From Pseudomonas sp. PIC25 (GTDB lineage: Bacteria > Pseudomonadota > Gammaproteobacteria > Pseudomonadales > Pseudomonadaceae): DNA of 64,000 nt. Shown piece by piece: positions 26,818 through 36,605 of this stretch. Position 1 is the stretch's first letter. Each line of letters starts with the position of its first letter. The translations under genes were made by a program, and so were the position numbers. Where the stretch lies: NCBI RefSeq assembly GCF_002286785.1, contig NZ_MUJY01000191.1, positions 62,001-126,000 of the forward strand, written 5' to 3'. Below the pieces are notes generated by a model that did not search any database, was not told the DNA's origin, and saw nothing but the letters and a program-made list of their open reading frames with translations.

Positions 26818-28620
26818 ATGACGGGCGCTGACGAGGCGCCGACGCCGGAGCAGTTGGAGCGGCTTCTGCTGGCCCAGCAGCGCCGGGGGCATGCCAGGCT
26901 GCGTTTCGTGCCGACGCTGGAACGGCTGTTCGTCGAACACCGGGTACGTCGACTGCGTCGTCGCCTGCCGCTGATCGCGGCGACCGCGGTGCTGTTCCAA
27001 CTGATCTACACCTTTCTCGATTTCGCCCTGATGCCGCCAGCGGTTGCCGGCTCGGTGCTGCCGCTACGCCTGCTGGCGCTGGGTGGGCTTGCGGTCGGGT
27101 TCTTTTATTGCCGGCGCCCGCACGGTTCCCCCAGGGCGACGCACGCTGTCTATGCCACGGTGTACGCGCTGAACGGCGGTTGCGTTGCGCTGATCGTCCA
27201 CTTCTGTTGGGCTCAGGGCGTGCCCATGCCGTACGAAGGGTTGTTCCTGATCCTGCTGTTCGGCTACGTGCTGCTCGGTTTGTCTTTCCGGGCGGCGTCC
27301 CTCTCGGGCTGGGGATTCTGCGGCCTGTTCCTGCTGCCCAGCCTGTGGTTTCCCGAAACCCGGGCGAGCCTGGCCTATCCAGGGTTGTTCCTGGTCTGTG
27401 CCAACCTGATCGGCAGCGTCGGTGCCTACCTGCAGGAGCATGGCCAGCGCAGCGCCTGGCTCAACCTGCGGCTACTGGACCTCGCCCGCTTGCGCGCCGA
27501 GGCGGACGATGCGCGCAAGCTGCGTCTGCTCGCCGCAGCCAGCCACGACCTGCGCCAGCCGCTCAATGCCATGGGGCTGTATGCCCAGCACTTGCTCGAG
27601 CAGACCCGCGAGCCGCTGACCCGGCAGGTCGGCGAGCGTCTGGTGACCTCGGTGGAGCAGCTCAGCCGCCTGCTGCAATCCTTGCTCGATTTCACCCGTC
27701 TGACGCTGCCGGGTGGGGTACAGGCGCGTCCGGAGAGCCTGCCGCTGCACCCTTTGCTGGCGCGGTTGGTGGACGAGGCGCAGGCCGAGATCGAGCAGAG
27801 CGATTGTCAGTTGCGCCTGGACTGCGGGGAGCTTTGGGTACGCAGCGATGCGCTGCTGCTGGAGCGCCTGCTGCGCAACCTGCTCAACAATGCGCTACGC
27901 CATGCCGGGGCCCGGCACGTCTGGCTGCGGACCGAGGCGCAAGGCGACGAGGTGTTGCTGGAGGTGGGCGACGACGGGCGTGGCCTGGCTGCGGAGGAAC
28001 AGGAGCTGATCTTCGAAGAGTTCCGTCAGTTGGACAATCCGGGACGCAACACCGAACGCGGGCTGGGGCTCGGCCTGGCCATCGTCCGGCAACTATCGGC
28101 GTTGCTTGAGCATCCGTTGCGCCTGGATTCCCGTCCGGGGGAGGGGGCCCGGTTCAGTCTGCGTCTGCCGGCGGTGGCGCCGGGCGCCGAGGTTTCGCGA
28201 AGCGCCGCACCAGTCAATGTGCTGGCTGGACGGATTCTGTTGCTGGAAGACGACCCAGCGGGACGCGAGGCGTTGCAAGGGCTGTTGCAACGTTGGGGAT
28301 GCGAGGTGGAGGTTTGTGCCGATCTGCCGCAAGCCTTGGGCCGCCAGGCCGCTTTTCGGCCACAGGTGCTGATCAGCGATTACCGGTTGGCCGGGGAAGA
28401 GGATGGCCTCAAGGCCATCGAACGCTTGCGCGAAGCGGCCGGGCAGATGCTGCCGGCATTGCTGATCAGTGCGGATGTCAGTCCCGAATTGCAGGAGCGC
28501 TGCATGCCGGCGCATGTCACCCTGCTGGCCAAGCCCTTGTTGCCGGCCCGCCTGCGCCGGGCACTGGCGTTGCTGCTGCCGGGGGCGGTCACAGCCAGCC
28601 GCGCTGCCGCGCCGCACTGA
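26818..28620 (+). CDS. Membrane hybrid sensor histidine kinase
   Basis: 600 residues. The N-terminal ~200 residues contain five or six hydrophobic segments (a membrane sensor). The phospho-acceptor is His243 in ASHDLRQPLNAM, followed by the ATPase domain with LLRNLLNNALRHAG, VGDDGRGL and GLGLGLAIV. A C-terminal receiver has acidic pair Asp478/Asp479, phospho-acceptor Asp521 (LISDYRLAG) and Lys572. It starts 19 bases after lifO and so is probably in the lipase operon. Its 3' end overlaps the convergent response regulator by 32 bases. Confidence 0.9.
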   Translation: MTGADEAPTPEQLERLLLAQQRRGHARLRFVPTLERLFVEHRVRRLRRRLPLIAATAVLFQLIYTFLDFALMPPAVAGSVLPLRLLALGGLAVGFFYCRRPHGSPRATHAVYATVYALNGGCVALIVHFCWAQGVPMPYEGLFLILLFGYVLLGLSFRAASLSGWGFCGLFLLPSLWFPETRASLAYPGLFLVCANLIGSVGAYLQEHGQRSAWLNLRLLDLARLRAEADDARKLRLLAAASHDLRQPLNAMGLYAQHLLEQTREPLTRQVGERLVTSVEQLSRLLQSLLDFTRLTLPGGVQARPESLPLHPLLARLVDEAQAEIEQSDCQLRLDCGELWVRSDALLLERLLRNLLNNALRHAGARHVWLRTEAQGDEVLLEVGDDGRGLAAEEQELIFEEFRQLDNPGRNTERGLGLGLAIVRQLSALLEHPLRLDSRPGEGARFSLRLPAVAPGAEVSRSAAPVNVLAGRILLLEDDPAGREALQGLLQRWGCEVEVCADLPQALGRQAAFRPQVLISDYRLAGEEDGLKAIERLREAAGQMLPALLISADVSPELQERCMPAHVTLLAKPLLPARLRRALALLLPGAVTASRAAAPH

Positions 28621-29206
28621 CGCAGGCGGTGCGGGTATGCACGTCGAGTTCCTGGAACAGGGCTTTCAGGTGTGTCTTGACGGTGTCTTCGGAGAGCCCC
28701 AGGCGACGGCTGATGGCCTTGTTCGGCAGGCCCTCGGCGAGCAGCAGGAGAATTTCCCGTTGCCGGGGCGTCAGATGCGGGCGCTCCGTCGTCTGTGGCA
28801 TCGGTAGGACTTCGCCGAGCAGGACACGGGTCACCGCCTGGCGCAGGTCTTCGCTATCGGCGCTCTTCGGAATGAACCCCAGTGCGCCGGCCGCCAATGC
28901 CGCCTGGGCGTCCTGGTTGGAATCGCTGCCACTGAGAATCGCCACTGGCGTCGGTAGTCCCTGGCGCTGCCAGCGTTGCAGCAGTTCCAGGCCAGGCACG
29001 TCGGGCAGGCGCAGGTCGAGGAGGATCAGGTCGAAGCTGCCGTGTTGCAGGCACTGCTCGGCTTCGGCAGCGGTCTGCGCGGTCTGGATGCGCAGGTCCG
29101 GACAGAGCGGGCCGAGCGCCAGGGCCAGGCCGTCGAGGAATATCCGGTGGTCATCCACCAGAAGCAGTGAAAGTCGCTCGGGAAGAGCGGTGCATAGCGC
29201 GGTCAT
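28589..29206 (-). CDS. LuxR-type response regulator, partner of the hybrid kinase
   Basis: 205 residues. The receiver has LLLVDDHRIFLDG and the phospho-acceptor Asp64 in LILLDLRLPDVPG; the Lys is in GFIPKSAD. The LuxR helix-turn-helix is HLTPRQREILLLLAEGLPNKAISRRLGLSEDTVKTHLKALF. Convergent placement with a 32-base 3' overlap makes the adjacent hybrid kinase the likely partner. Targets are unknown; lipase and the FadL gene on the other side are natural candidates. Confidence 0.9.
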   Translation of the reverse strand: MTALCTALPERLSLLLVDDHRIFLDGLALALGPLCPDLRIQTAQTAAEAEQCLQHGSFDLILLDLRLPDVPGLELLQRWQRQGLPTPVAILSGSDSNQDAQAALAAGALGFIPKSADSEDLRQAVTRVLLGEVLPMPQTTERPHLTPRQREILLLLAEGLPNKAISRRLGLSEDTVKTHLKALFQELDVHTRTACVSAARQRGWL

Positions 29207-29273
29207 GGGCGTCTCACGCGGCGTTTTTGTTGTGATTATCGCCGCGCGAGTCTAGCGCATTCGGAATGCAGTG

Positions 29274-30563
29274 TTAGAAGCGGTAGGTCACTTGCGTACC
29301 AATACCATGAGCGCTGTTGCGGTATTCGGCGCTGTAACCCGGCTGGAGCGTGAACGGGCCGATCTGGCCGGAGCTTTCCTGGTTGACCGACGCCTTGCTC
29401 TCGCGCAGGTAGGAGTAGGCCACGTCGATGGTTAGATCGTCGCTCGGCGACCAGCCCGCACCCAGGGAGAACACCTTGCGGTTGCCCACCGGGATGCGCA
29501 CGGTGCGGTCAGCGTTGCTGGTGGGGGAAGCGTCCAGGGCGAAACCGGTGCGCAGGACCCACTGGCGGTTGAGCTGGTAGGCCGCACCGATCGCATAGGA
29601 CCAGGTATCTTCCCAGTGCATTTCTTCGGTCAGGGTGCTGAACTGGCCGGAAACCAGGGCCGGGATGCCCTCGTTCTCCACCACGATCTTGTCCAGGCGG
29701 CTCCAGCGGGTCCAGGTGGCACCGCCGTAAAGGGTCCAGCGGTCGTCCAGCTTGTAGGTGATGGAGGTATCGACCGACTCCGGCGTGGTGAAGTCCAGTT
29801 TGGCGTCGTAGCTGCCGTCGAGGCCGAGGAGTGCGGGAGAGTTGCTGACCTTGGTGCGGCCTTCCAGGGTGTAGTCGACCTTGGAATGGTAGGTCAGGCC
29901 CCAGGTGGTGCGGTCGTTGATGTCGACCAGCACGCCGATGTTGTAGCCGAGCGCGGTGTCGTCGCCCTTGATGTTCAGCTTGGTGTCGCCGTTGCCGCCG
30001 TTCAGGGCGTTGGTGGCGAGCATGTTGGTGAGCTTGCCGTCGATCCTGTTGATCGTCGGGCCGAAACCGACCGATACGCGGTCGTTGATCTGGTAGCTCA
30101 GGGTTGGTTGCAGCGTGACCACCTGCACCTTGCTGTAGAGCCCCTTGTAGCGCCCCTGGAAGCTCTTTTCGTAATCGCTGATGAGGGCGAAAGGCGCGTA
30201 CACGCCGATACCGAAGTGCCAGTCGTCGTTCAGCGGGGTGGCGAAATAGCCGAACGGCACGCTGGCGAAGGGCACCATGTCACCGTCGTTGGTGCCGCTG
30301 GCGCTGCTGGACGCATCGTCGATCTCGACCTTGGCCTTGATCGCCGCCAGGCCGCCGCTAACCTCGCTGCGCTTGAGCTTGGACAGGCCTGCCGGGTTGC
30401 CATAGAGGGTGCTGGCGTCCTGCGCGGAAGAGGAGCGCCCGGCAAACGCGGTGCCCATGCCGCTGACGCTTTGCTCGTTGATTGCGATGCCGTTGGCCAG
30501 GGTCTGTGTGGAAAGGGCAGTAAGGGCCAGGGCGATGGAGGTCTTGAGACAGACTTTTCTCAT
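29274..30563 (-). CDS. fadL: FadL-family outer membrane fatty-acid/hydrocarbon porin
   Basis: 429 residues. The ATG at 30563 is preferred to an upstream GTG because MRKVCLKTSIALALTALSTQTLA forms a clean signal peptide. The mature start NGIAINEQSVSGMGTAFAGRSS and DASTLYGNPAGLSKLKRSEV are FadL hatch signatures (NPAGL). The rest reads as alternating beta strands and ends in ...IGTQVTYRF with a C-terminal Phe, as expected for an outer-membrane barrel. It should move long-chain fatty acids across the outer membrane. Confidence 0.92.
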   Translation of the reverse strand: MRKVCLKTSIALALTALSTQTLANGIAINEQSVSGMGTAFAGRSSSAQDASTLYGNPAGLSKLKRSEVSGGLAAIKAKVEIDDASSSASGTNDGDMVPFASVPFGYFATPLNDDWHFGIGVYAPFALISDYEKSFQGRYKGLYSKVQVVTLQPTLSYQINDRVSVGFGPTINRIDGKLTNMLATNALNGGNGDTKLNIKGDDTALGYNIGVLVDINDRTTWGLTYHSKVDYTLEGRTKVSNSPALLGLDGSYDAKLDFTTPESVDTSITYKLDDRWTLYGGATWTRWSRLDKIVVENEGIPALVSGQFSTLTEEMHWEDTWSYAIGAAYQLNRQWVLRTGFALDASPTSNADRTVRIPVGNRKVFSLGAGWSPSDDLTIDVAYSYLRESKASVNQESSGQIGPFTLQPGYSAEYRNSAHGIGTQVTYRF

Positions 30564-30722
30564 TGTTGGGGTAACTCCGTGCACGTGGGGCGGGGGGACG
30601 GCACGCTACCCGATTTGACCAACATTGCCAAGCTGGAGGCCGCGGAATAGAGCGGTTTGTAGGACAATCCGACACTCTGGCGAGAGGTCATTTCCTGATC
30701 GTTTGGATGGTTTTTAAGGCGG

Positions 30723-31202
30723 TCAGGCGACCTGACTGAGCGCACCTATCCAGCGGGTCCATGCCGCGATGAAATCGCCGGATTTGCCTTGCGGTTGGAA
30801 CACCTGGCGCCAGATGTTCGCCAAGCCGGACAGGTCGTCGGCGGCAGGGAGGCTGCTGATTTCCGCCTCCACCAGCAGCCAGGCGATGGCGGTGGCGTAG
30901 CGCAGGTTCACGGTGAGTTCCAGATGAGGGGCAGCGAGAAAGGCATGCTGGCTGGCCAAGCCGCGCACCAGGCTGGCGAGGTCCGGGTCCTTGGCCAGGT
31001 ACAGGTCCCAGAGCCGCTGGTGGCGGGCCTCGTCGATGCGGTAGAGGCCATGGCCCTGGCGATCGTCGAGGGCTGCGCCGAGCGCGGATTGGCTGGCGGC
31101 CACTCCCAGCAGCAGGGCTTCGGCGGAGACGGATGGGCGCCCCAGGTAGAGCAGGGTAGGGCGGATAACGTGCTTGCACAGTTCGCTTGCGGCAATACCC
31201 AT
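30723..31202 (-). CDS. Conserved hypothetical protein
   Basis: 159 residues, soluble, no signal peptide. Recognisable phrases are LYLGRPSVSAEALLLGVAASQSALG, GHGLYRIDEARHQRLWDLYLA and LRYATAIAWLLVEAE. These suggest a mostly helical protein; the first part is faintly reminiscent of lysozyme/transglycosylase-like proteins, but no catalytic residues can be assigned. Downstream of its stop is a 160-base gap to the fadL promoter. A start at ATG 31202 is reasonable. Function unknown. Confidence 0.7.
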   Translation of the reverse strand: MGIAASELCKHVIRPTLLYLGRPSVSAEALLLGVAASQSALGAALDDRQGHGLYRIDEARHQRLWDLYLAKDPDLASLVRGLASQHAFLAAPHLELTVNLRYATAIAWLLVEAEISSLPAADDLSGLANIWRQVFQPQGKSGDFIAAWTRWIGALSQVA

Positions 31203-31455
31203 GACAGCCCTCGCGACATCGATGGCCGGCGGGGGCCTGGGCGCTTGGCAGCTTCTCGTTCTGTGAGGGCCCCGCCGGGAGCGAACTTAGCCGCTCGATT
31301 TGAAGTGTAGTGCGATAAGTTGGCTGTAAAGGGCTGTTTTTAAATCATTTCCACACATTGGTTATGAGCCATATGCCGTTCGGTAGTAAGCCGTGGCAGA
31401 CAGGGCGCCGGGCAACGGAGCGCCATAGGGCTCGCATCCGGGTGTGCGGAATGAC

Positions 31456-32310
31456 TCAGTTGCCGGTCGCCACCGGGCGCCCAGGATCGGTGATCCATTC
31501 GCTCCAGGACCCGGCGTAGAGCGGTGCGAGGGGATAGCCGGCGAGGCAGAGGGCGAACAGGTTGTGGCAGGCGGTGACGCCGGAGCCGCAGTAGGCCACC
31601 AGCCGTTCCGGGGAGCGGCCCTCGAGCAATGCCGCGAAGCGCTGGCGCAACTGGTCGGCCGGCAGGAAGCGGCCATCGCTGCCCAGGTTGTCGGTGAATG
31701 CTGCGCAGCGCGCGCCGGGAATATGGCCGGCTACCGGGTCGATCGGCTCCACCTCGCCGCGGAAACGGGGCAGGGCACGGGCGTCCAGCAGGGCCAGTTG
31801 CGGGTCGTCCAGGCGCTGCCGAAGGGTTGTGGCATCCACCACCAGGGCCGGGTCGGGCTGTCCTTCGAAATGCCCCTGGCGTACGGCTGGCGTCTCGGTG
31901 GTGAGGGGAAGGTCGGCCTCGCGCCAGGCTTTGAGCCCGCCATCGAGCAAGAAGACGCCGTCGCGCTTGCCGAGCCAGGCCAGCAGCCACCAGGCCCGCG
32001 CGGCAAAGGCGCCGGGGCCGTCGTCATAGAGCACCACTTGGCTGTCGCTATCCAGGCCGCAATCGCGGAGGCGTTGCAGCAGTTGTGCGGGGGCGGGCAG
32101 CGGGTGGCGTCCGGTCACACCTTTTTCCACCGGGCCGGACAGGTCCCGCTCCAGATCGACGAACTGGGCGCCGGGAAGATGCCCTTCGGCATAGCTGCGC
32201 TGGCCGTAGGACGGATCTTCCAGGGCGAAGCGGCAATCCAGAATCACCAGGCCGGGTTGGTCGAGGCGGTCGGCCAGTTGCTGCGGGCTGAGCAGTTGTG
32301 CGAGGGGCAT
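31456..32310 (-). CDS. sseA: 3-mercaptopyruvate sulfurtransferase
   Basis: 284 residues, two rhodanese domains. The N-terminal domain (residues ~10-140) is inactive in the family; the C-terminal domain carries the active Cys in VAYCGSGVTACHNL, the CGSGVT loop typical of mercaptopyruvate rather than thiosulfate sulfurtransferases. LLDARALPRFRGEVEPIDPVAGHIPGA is the domain-2 front. It moves sulfur from 3-mercaptopyruvate to cyanide or other thiophiles. The 250-base gap before the next gene downstream on this strand is AT-richer around 31310-31370 and probably contains that gene's promoter. Confidence 0.93.
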   Translation of the reverse strand: MPLAQLLSPQQLADRLDQPGLVILDCRFALEDPSYGQRSYAEGHLPGAQFVDLERDLSGPVEKGVTGRHPLPAPAQLLQRLRDCGLDSDSQVVLYDDGPGAFAARAWWLLAWLGKRDGVFLLDGGLKAWREADLPLTTETPAVRQGHFEGQPDPALVVDATTLRQRLDDPQLALLDARALPRFRGEVEPIDPVAGHIPGARCAAFTDNLGSDGRFLPADQLRQRFAALLEGRSPERLVAYCGSGVTACHNLFALCLAGYPLAPLYAGSWSEWITDPGRPVATGN

Positions 32311-32380
32311 GCGGACTCTCCTGTCGTCGGTCGGGCAGTGGACAGCATAGCGACGCCGGCAGTGGGCCGGCGTCGGCGAA

Positions 32381-33442
32381 TCAATGGATCTTCAGCTTAC
32401 CGATACGGTCGTTTTCCAGGCTGCCGAGATAGAGGTAGTCGCCCACCGGCTTGGCCGAGGTGATCAGGCGCAGATGGCTGCCGCTGGTGTCGTGCAGGCT
32501 GCGGACGATCTTGCCGTTCTCGTCGAGGGCGATGACCAGTCCGTAGGCTACGGCTTTCGGCCAGAGCGCGCGCGGCAGCTTGGCCAGTTGTGCTTTCAGC
32601 CAGGGGTTGCGGTGAAGGAAGTCCGCGTCGCTCTTGCGAGGGCTGGGCAGTGCCACCCAGAAAGTACCGGCGCGATCGCCCTGGAGGTTGTCCGGCAGGC
32701 CCGGCAGGTTGTCGATGAATACATCGTGCTGGCCTGCTTTATCGCCTTTCAGCCAGTAGCGGGTGATGCGGTAGCGGTAGGTTTCGTTGACCAGCACGAA
32801 GTCTTCGTTAGCCGAGAGCGCGACGCCGTTGGCGAAGTACAGGCCGTCGAGCAGGACCTCGGTGGCGCCGCTGGCAGGGTCATGGCGCAGCAGGCGCCCG
32901 TGGGGGCGGGCTTCGAGCAAGTCCAGCAGGTAATCGGGTTGTTCGAATTTCGAAGAAGCGTCGGTGAAGTAGATGCGCCCGTCGCTGGCGATATCGAGAT
33001 CGTCAGTGAAGCGGAAGGGGACGCCGCCGGCTTCGGTGGCGAGCACCTTGATCTGTCCTTGCGGGTCGATGCTGAGCAGGCCCTTGTAGGCATCGGCCAG
33101 GATCAGGTTGCCGGCGCCGTCGAAGTCCATGCCCAGCGGGCGGCCGCCGGTTTCGACGAAGGTCTCCACCGTGCCGTCGGTGCCGATGCGCACCACCCGG
33201 CCATCGTGCAGACCGGCGTAGACCCGGCCTTCGGCATCCACGGCGGTGTCTTCGGGGCCGTGGATCTGCCCCTGGCCGAGCAGTTCGGCCTTCATCAGGG
33301 TGTCGTTGGGCTCCAGGACGCCAGTCATGGCAGGCGCCGTGGGTGCCTCCCAGGCCAATGGGTCGATGGGACTGGGGGTGATGGCAAGATAGAGCGCGGC
33401 GGCGGCGATCAACACGGCGACGAGGCCCAGGAGCTTCTTCAT
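32381..33442 (-). CDS. SMP-30/strictosidine-synthase-like beta-propeller protein
   Basis: 353 residues. An N-terminal membrane anchor (LLGLVAVLIAAAALYLAI) precedes a six-bladed propeller: HGPEDTAVDAEGRVYAG, GRPLGMDFDGAGNLILADAYKGLLSI, FTDDLDIASDGRIYFTDAS, FANGVALSANEDFVLVNETYRYRI and LPGLPDNLQGDRAGTFWVAL. These repeats mark the SMP-30/gluconolactonase/strictosidine-synthase-like superfamily. It likely acts as a periplasmic, membrane-tethered hydrolase, but the substrate is not predictable. Confidence 0.85.
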   Translation of the reverse strand: MKKLLGLVAVLIAAAALYLAITPSPIDPLAWEAPTAPAMTGVLEPNDTLMKAELLGQGQIHGPEDTAVDAEGRVYAGLHDGRVVRIGTDGTVETFVETGGRPLGMDFDGAGNLILADAYKGLLSIDPQGQIKVLATEAGGVPFRFTDDLDIASDGRIYFTDASSKFEQPDYLLDLLEARPHGRLLRHDPASGATEVLLDGLYFANGVALSANEDFVLVNETYRYRITRYWLKGDKAGQHDVFIDNLPGLPDNLQGDRAGTFWVALPSPRKSDADFLHRNPWLKAQLAKLPRALWPKAVAYGLVIALDENGKIVRSLHDTSGSHLRLITSAKPVGDYLYLGSLENDRIGKLKIH

Positions 33443-33565
33443 GGCATTCCCTTAGCGTGAGAAAAAACGCCGCAGCATAGGGGGGCGGCGGGCCCCTCGG
33501 CAAGCCACGAATACCCGCCGACCATCCGGGTCGATATACTGGCCACTATTGTTAAGGAGTGCCGT

Positions 33566-34693
33566 GTGGCTATCGATATTCATTGGATCCGTGACGACGC
33601 CAGTCTGGCGCAGCGGTGCGCCGAGTGGCGGCGCCTGTCTTTTGTGGCCCTCGATACGGAATTCATGCGGGTCGATACCTTCTATCCCATGGCCGGCCTG
33701 GTGCAGGTCGGCGACGGCGACAGCGCCTATCTCATCGACCCGCTACTGATCCGCGACTGGAGCCCGTTCGCCGCCCTGCTGGAAGACCCGGCGGTGGTAA
33801 AGGTGCTGCATGCCTGCAGCGAAGACTTGGAAGTACTGCTGCGTCTGACCGGCAGCCTGCCGACACCGCTGTTCGATACCCAACTGGCCGCCGCCTACCT
33901 CAACCTGGGTTTTTCCATGGGCTATTCGCGGCTGGTCCAGGCCGTGCTGCAGATCGACTTGCCCAAGGACGAAACCCGTTCCGACTGGCTGCAGCGTCCG
34001 CTGACGGAGATGCAGGAACGCTACGCGGCCGAGGACGCCAAGCACCTGGCCGAACTCTACGAAGCGCTGAATCCCCGCTTGTCCGACGGGAAGCGCGCCT
34101 GGCTGCTGGAGGACGGTGCCGAACTGGTGGCCGGACTTCGCCGAGAGGTCGACCCGGACGAGCTGTACCGCGAAGGCAAGCTGGCCTGGAAGCTCTCCCG
34201 GGCCCAGCTCGGCGTGCTGCGCGACCTCTATGCCTGGCGTGAGCGGGAGGCGCGCCGGCGCAATCTGCCGCGCAACCGCATCCTGCGGGAGCATACCCTG
34301 TGGCCGCTGGCCCGCTTCCAGCCGAGCGATCTGGTAGCGCTGGCGCGTATCGAGGACATGCATCCGCGTACCGTGCGCCAGGACGGAGAGACCCTGCTGA
34401 AACTGATCAAGAGTGCCGCGGCACAGCCGCCGGAGGCCTGGCCCGAGACGCTTCCCGAACCCCTGCCATTGGAGGCTGCGGCGTTGATGAAGCGGCTGCG
34501 CGCCGTCGGCCAGCGCGAGGCGGAGCGCCTGCAGATAGCGCCGGAACTGATGCTGCGCAAGAAAGTACTCGAGGCCCTGCTGAAGAGCGGCTACCCCAAT
34601 GGTCCCTACCATCTGCCCGAATCGCTGCGCGGCTGGCGTCGCGAGCTGATGGGACAACAGCTGCTCGACACCCTGACCGGAGATCAGCCATGA
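33566..34693 (+). CDS. rnd: Ribonuclease D
   Basis: 375 residues from GTG 33566 behind AAGGAG (33554-33559). The 3'-5' exonuclease DEDD core is complete: [16 protein letters not shown] (Asp, Glu), [12 protein letters not shown] (Asp), and [17 protein letters not shown] (Asp with the Tyr-type motif). A helical HRDC-type region follows around residues 200-290. It trims the 3' ends of tRNAs and other stable RNAs. ycgL overlaps its stop by ATGA. Confidence 0.95.
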   Translation: MAIDIHWIRDDASLAQRCAEWRRLSFVALDTEFMRVDTFYPMAGLVQVGDGDSAYLIDPLLIRDWSPFAALLEDPAVVKVLHACSEDLEVLLRLTGSLPTPLFDTQLAAAYLNLGFSMGYSRLVQAVLQIDLPKDETRSDWLQRPLTEMQERYAAEDAKHLAELYEALNPRLSDGKRAWLLEDGAELVAGLRREVDPDELYREGKLAWKLSRAQLGVLRDLYAWREREARRRNLPRNRILREHTLWPLARFQPSDLVALARIEDMHPRTVRQDGETLLKLIKSAAAQPPEAWPETLPEPLPLEAAALMKRLRAVGQREAERLQIAPELMLRKKVLEALLKSGYPNGPYHLPESLRGWRRELMGQQLLDTLTGDQP

Positions 34694-34983
34694 AACGTAT
34701 CTGCTCGATCTACAAGAGCCCGCGCAAGAACGAGATGTACCTCTATGTCGACAAGCGCGAAGCGCTGAGTCGCGTGCCCGAAGGGCTGCTGACGGCGTTC
34801 GGTCCGCCGCAGCACGCCTTCGACCTGCTGCTGACGCCGGAGCGCAAGCTGGCGCGGGAGGATATCGACAAGGTCCTGGCGAATATCGAGAACCAGGGTT
34901 ATCACCTGCAGATGCCGCCGGCGGAAGAGGAATACATCGAGCACCTGCCGGAAGAGCTGCTGCGCATGAACGATCCGGTCTGA
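34690..34983 (+). CDS. ycgL: YcgL-domain protein
   Basis: 97 residues. The YcgL family is recognised by [26 protein letters not shown], the central [23 protein letters not shown] and YHLQMPP. It is a small cytosolic protein of unknown role that is very often encoded next to rnd, as here (ATGA overlap), which suggests a link to RNA processing. Confidence 0.92.
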   Translation: MKRICSIYKSPRKNEMYLYVDKREALSRVPEGLLTAFGPPQHAFDLLLTPERKLAREDIDKVLANIENQGYHLQMPPAEEEYIEHLPEELLRMNDPV

Positions 34984-35016
34984 GCCGCCTTCTCCTTGTC
35001 TCTGTCGGATCTCGCC

Positions 35017-35949
35017 ATGTCCATTCTGATCGCCGAACACCAGCACTCCCTTTACCGCGATTTACTGGCGGCTGCCGCGCCTGATCTGGTGCTTCGCAGC
35101 AGTGCCGATCCCGAGGAGTTGGCCCGGCTGGCCGGGGACTGTCCGATCTGGCTGGGCTGTCCAGACCTGCTGCTGCCCCTGCTGCGGCAAGGGCTGAAGC
35201 CGGCTTGGCTGCAGTCCACCTGGGCCGGGATCACGCCGATGCTGGCGCCCGAGTTGCCGCGGGACTATCGCTTGAGCCGGGCGGTGGGAATCTTCGGCCA
35301 GGTGATGGCGGAGTATGTCCTGACCTACATCCTGGCCCATGAGCGGCAGTTGCTGGCTCGTCTGGCCAGCCAGGTCGAGCGGCGCTGGGACAATCGCCTG
35401 CCGCACAGCCTGGCCGGGCGCCGGGTCCTGATCGTCGGCAGCGGCGACATCGGCCAGAGTGTCGCGGGCTTCCTCCAGCCTTTCGGCGTCGAATTGCACG
35501 GCATCGCCCGTGAGCCACGTCCGATCGAGCCGTTTCGGGTGGTTGCCGGATTGCCGGAGCTGGCCGAGCAGGCGGCACAGGCGGACTACCTGATCAACCT
35601 GCTGCCGGACACCCCGGCGACTCGCGACCTGTACGACGCCGCGCTGTTCGCCCAATTGAAGCCCAGCGCCTTGTTCATCAACGCCGGGCGAGGGGTGGCG
35701 GTGGTCGATGCCGATCTGGTCGCCGCGCTGGAGGAAGAGCGGCTCGCGGGCGCTGTGATCGATGTCTGTCGCGAAGAGCCGTTGCCGGCGGAGCACCCGT
35801 TCTGGAACGCGCCGCGCCTGCTGCTCACCGGTCACAGCTCGGCGCCGACCCTGCCGGGGCCCATGGCGGAGCTGTTCCTCGACAACCTTCGGCGTTACCG
35901 CCGCGACGAGCCCTTGCGTGGGCTGGTGGATTTCCGGCGCGGCTATTGA
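35017..35949 (+). CDS. D-2-hydroxyacid dehydrogenase family oxidoreductase
   Basis: 310 residues from ATG 35017. The NAD(P) Rossmann loop is RVLIVGSGDIGQSVAGFL (about residues 140-157). Catalytic positions are seen in INAGRGVAVVDADLVAALEEERLAGAVIDVCREEPLP (Arg and Glu) and TGHSSAPT (His). The N-terminal domain lacks the serine/glycerate dehydrogenase type of substrate loop, so it fits the glyoxylate/hydroxypyruvate-reductase-like group. Substrate unknown. It lies 33 bases after ycgL. Confidence 0.88.
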   Translation: MSILIAEHQHSLYRDLLAAAAPDLVLRSSADPEELARLAGDCPIWLGCPDLLLPLLRQGLKPAWLQSTWAGITPMLAPELPRDYRLSRAVGIFGQVMAEYVLTYILAHERQLLARLASQVERRWDNRLPHSLAGRRVLIVGSGDIGQSVAGFLQPFGVELHGIAREPRPIEPFRVVAGLPELAEQAAQADYLINLLPDTPATRDLYDAALFAQLKPSALFINAGRGVAVVDADLVAALEEERLAGAVIDVCREEPLPAEHPFWNAPRLLLTGHSSAPTLPGPMAELFLDNLRRYRRDEPLRGLVDFRRGY

Positions 35950-36060
35950 GATACGGGTCATTGGCTCGTCAACCGCAAGGTCCATTTGTCGTGCCCATCC
36001 TTGGCGTCGGCCGGGCTGGCCGTTAGACTGCGCGCCTTCCGCCCCGCCGTCCGATGTGCC

Positions 36061-36510
36061 ATGGCCGCCAAAGTCGAACCCTTCTGGAAACGCAAGACCC
36101 TCGTCCAGCTCGATCAGGATGAGTGGGAATCGCTGTGCGACGGCTGCGGTCTGTGCTGCCTGCAGAAGCTCGAGGATGAGGACGACGGCAGCGTCTACTA
36201 CACGCGCATCGCCTGTAAGCTGCTCGACCTCAAGACTTGCCGCTGCACCGATTACCCGAACCGTCGGCAGAGCGTGCCCGACTGCATCCAGCTAACTCCG
36301 GCCCAGGCCGACCAGTTCCAGTGGTTGCCACCTACCTGCGGTTATCGCCTGGTGGCCGAAGGCAAGGACCTGCTGCCCTGGCACCCGCTCGTCTGCGGCG
36401 ACCCCGAGGCGGTACACAAGGCCGGTATTTCCCAGTCCGGCAAGATGCTCAGCGAAACCAGCGTCTCCGAGGATGACTGGGAAGAGCATCTGATCTTCCG
36501 CGCCGGCTGA
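36061..36510 (+). CDS. ycgN: YcgN-family cysteine cluster protein
   Basis: 149 residues. Cys-rich pattern CDGCGLCC (residues ~28-35), [17 protein letters not shown] and CIQLTPAQ is the YkgJ/YcgN (UPF0260) signature and could bind iron or zinc or an Fe-S cluster. The C-terminal [20 protein letters not shown] is also conserved. Function unknown; it is a soluble cytosolic protein. Its proximity to rnd and ycgL is conserved in gamma-proteobacteria. Confidence 0.92.
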   Translation: MAAKVEPFWKRKTLVQLDQDEWESLCDGCGLCCLQKLEDEDDGSVYYTRIACKLLDLKTCRCTDYPNRRQSVPDCIQLTPAQADQFQWLPPTCGYRLVAEGKDLLPWHPLVCGDPEAVHKAGISQSGKMLSETSVSEDDWEEHLIFRAG

Positions 36511-36605
36511 GCCAAGCGGTCGAGCCGGTTCGATTCCGACCGAGCCGTTCTGTATCCTGCCTTGTCTATGGATTGATCCTCCTCGTTATCAAGGAAACCG
36601 CCTCC

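Noticed and set aside
24694-27000. A 768-codon open frame on the minus strand across lipA and lifO
   Set aside because: It is a mirror of the plus-strand lipase and foldase genes, with repetitive His/Gln/Arg-rich translation and no start signal.
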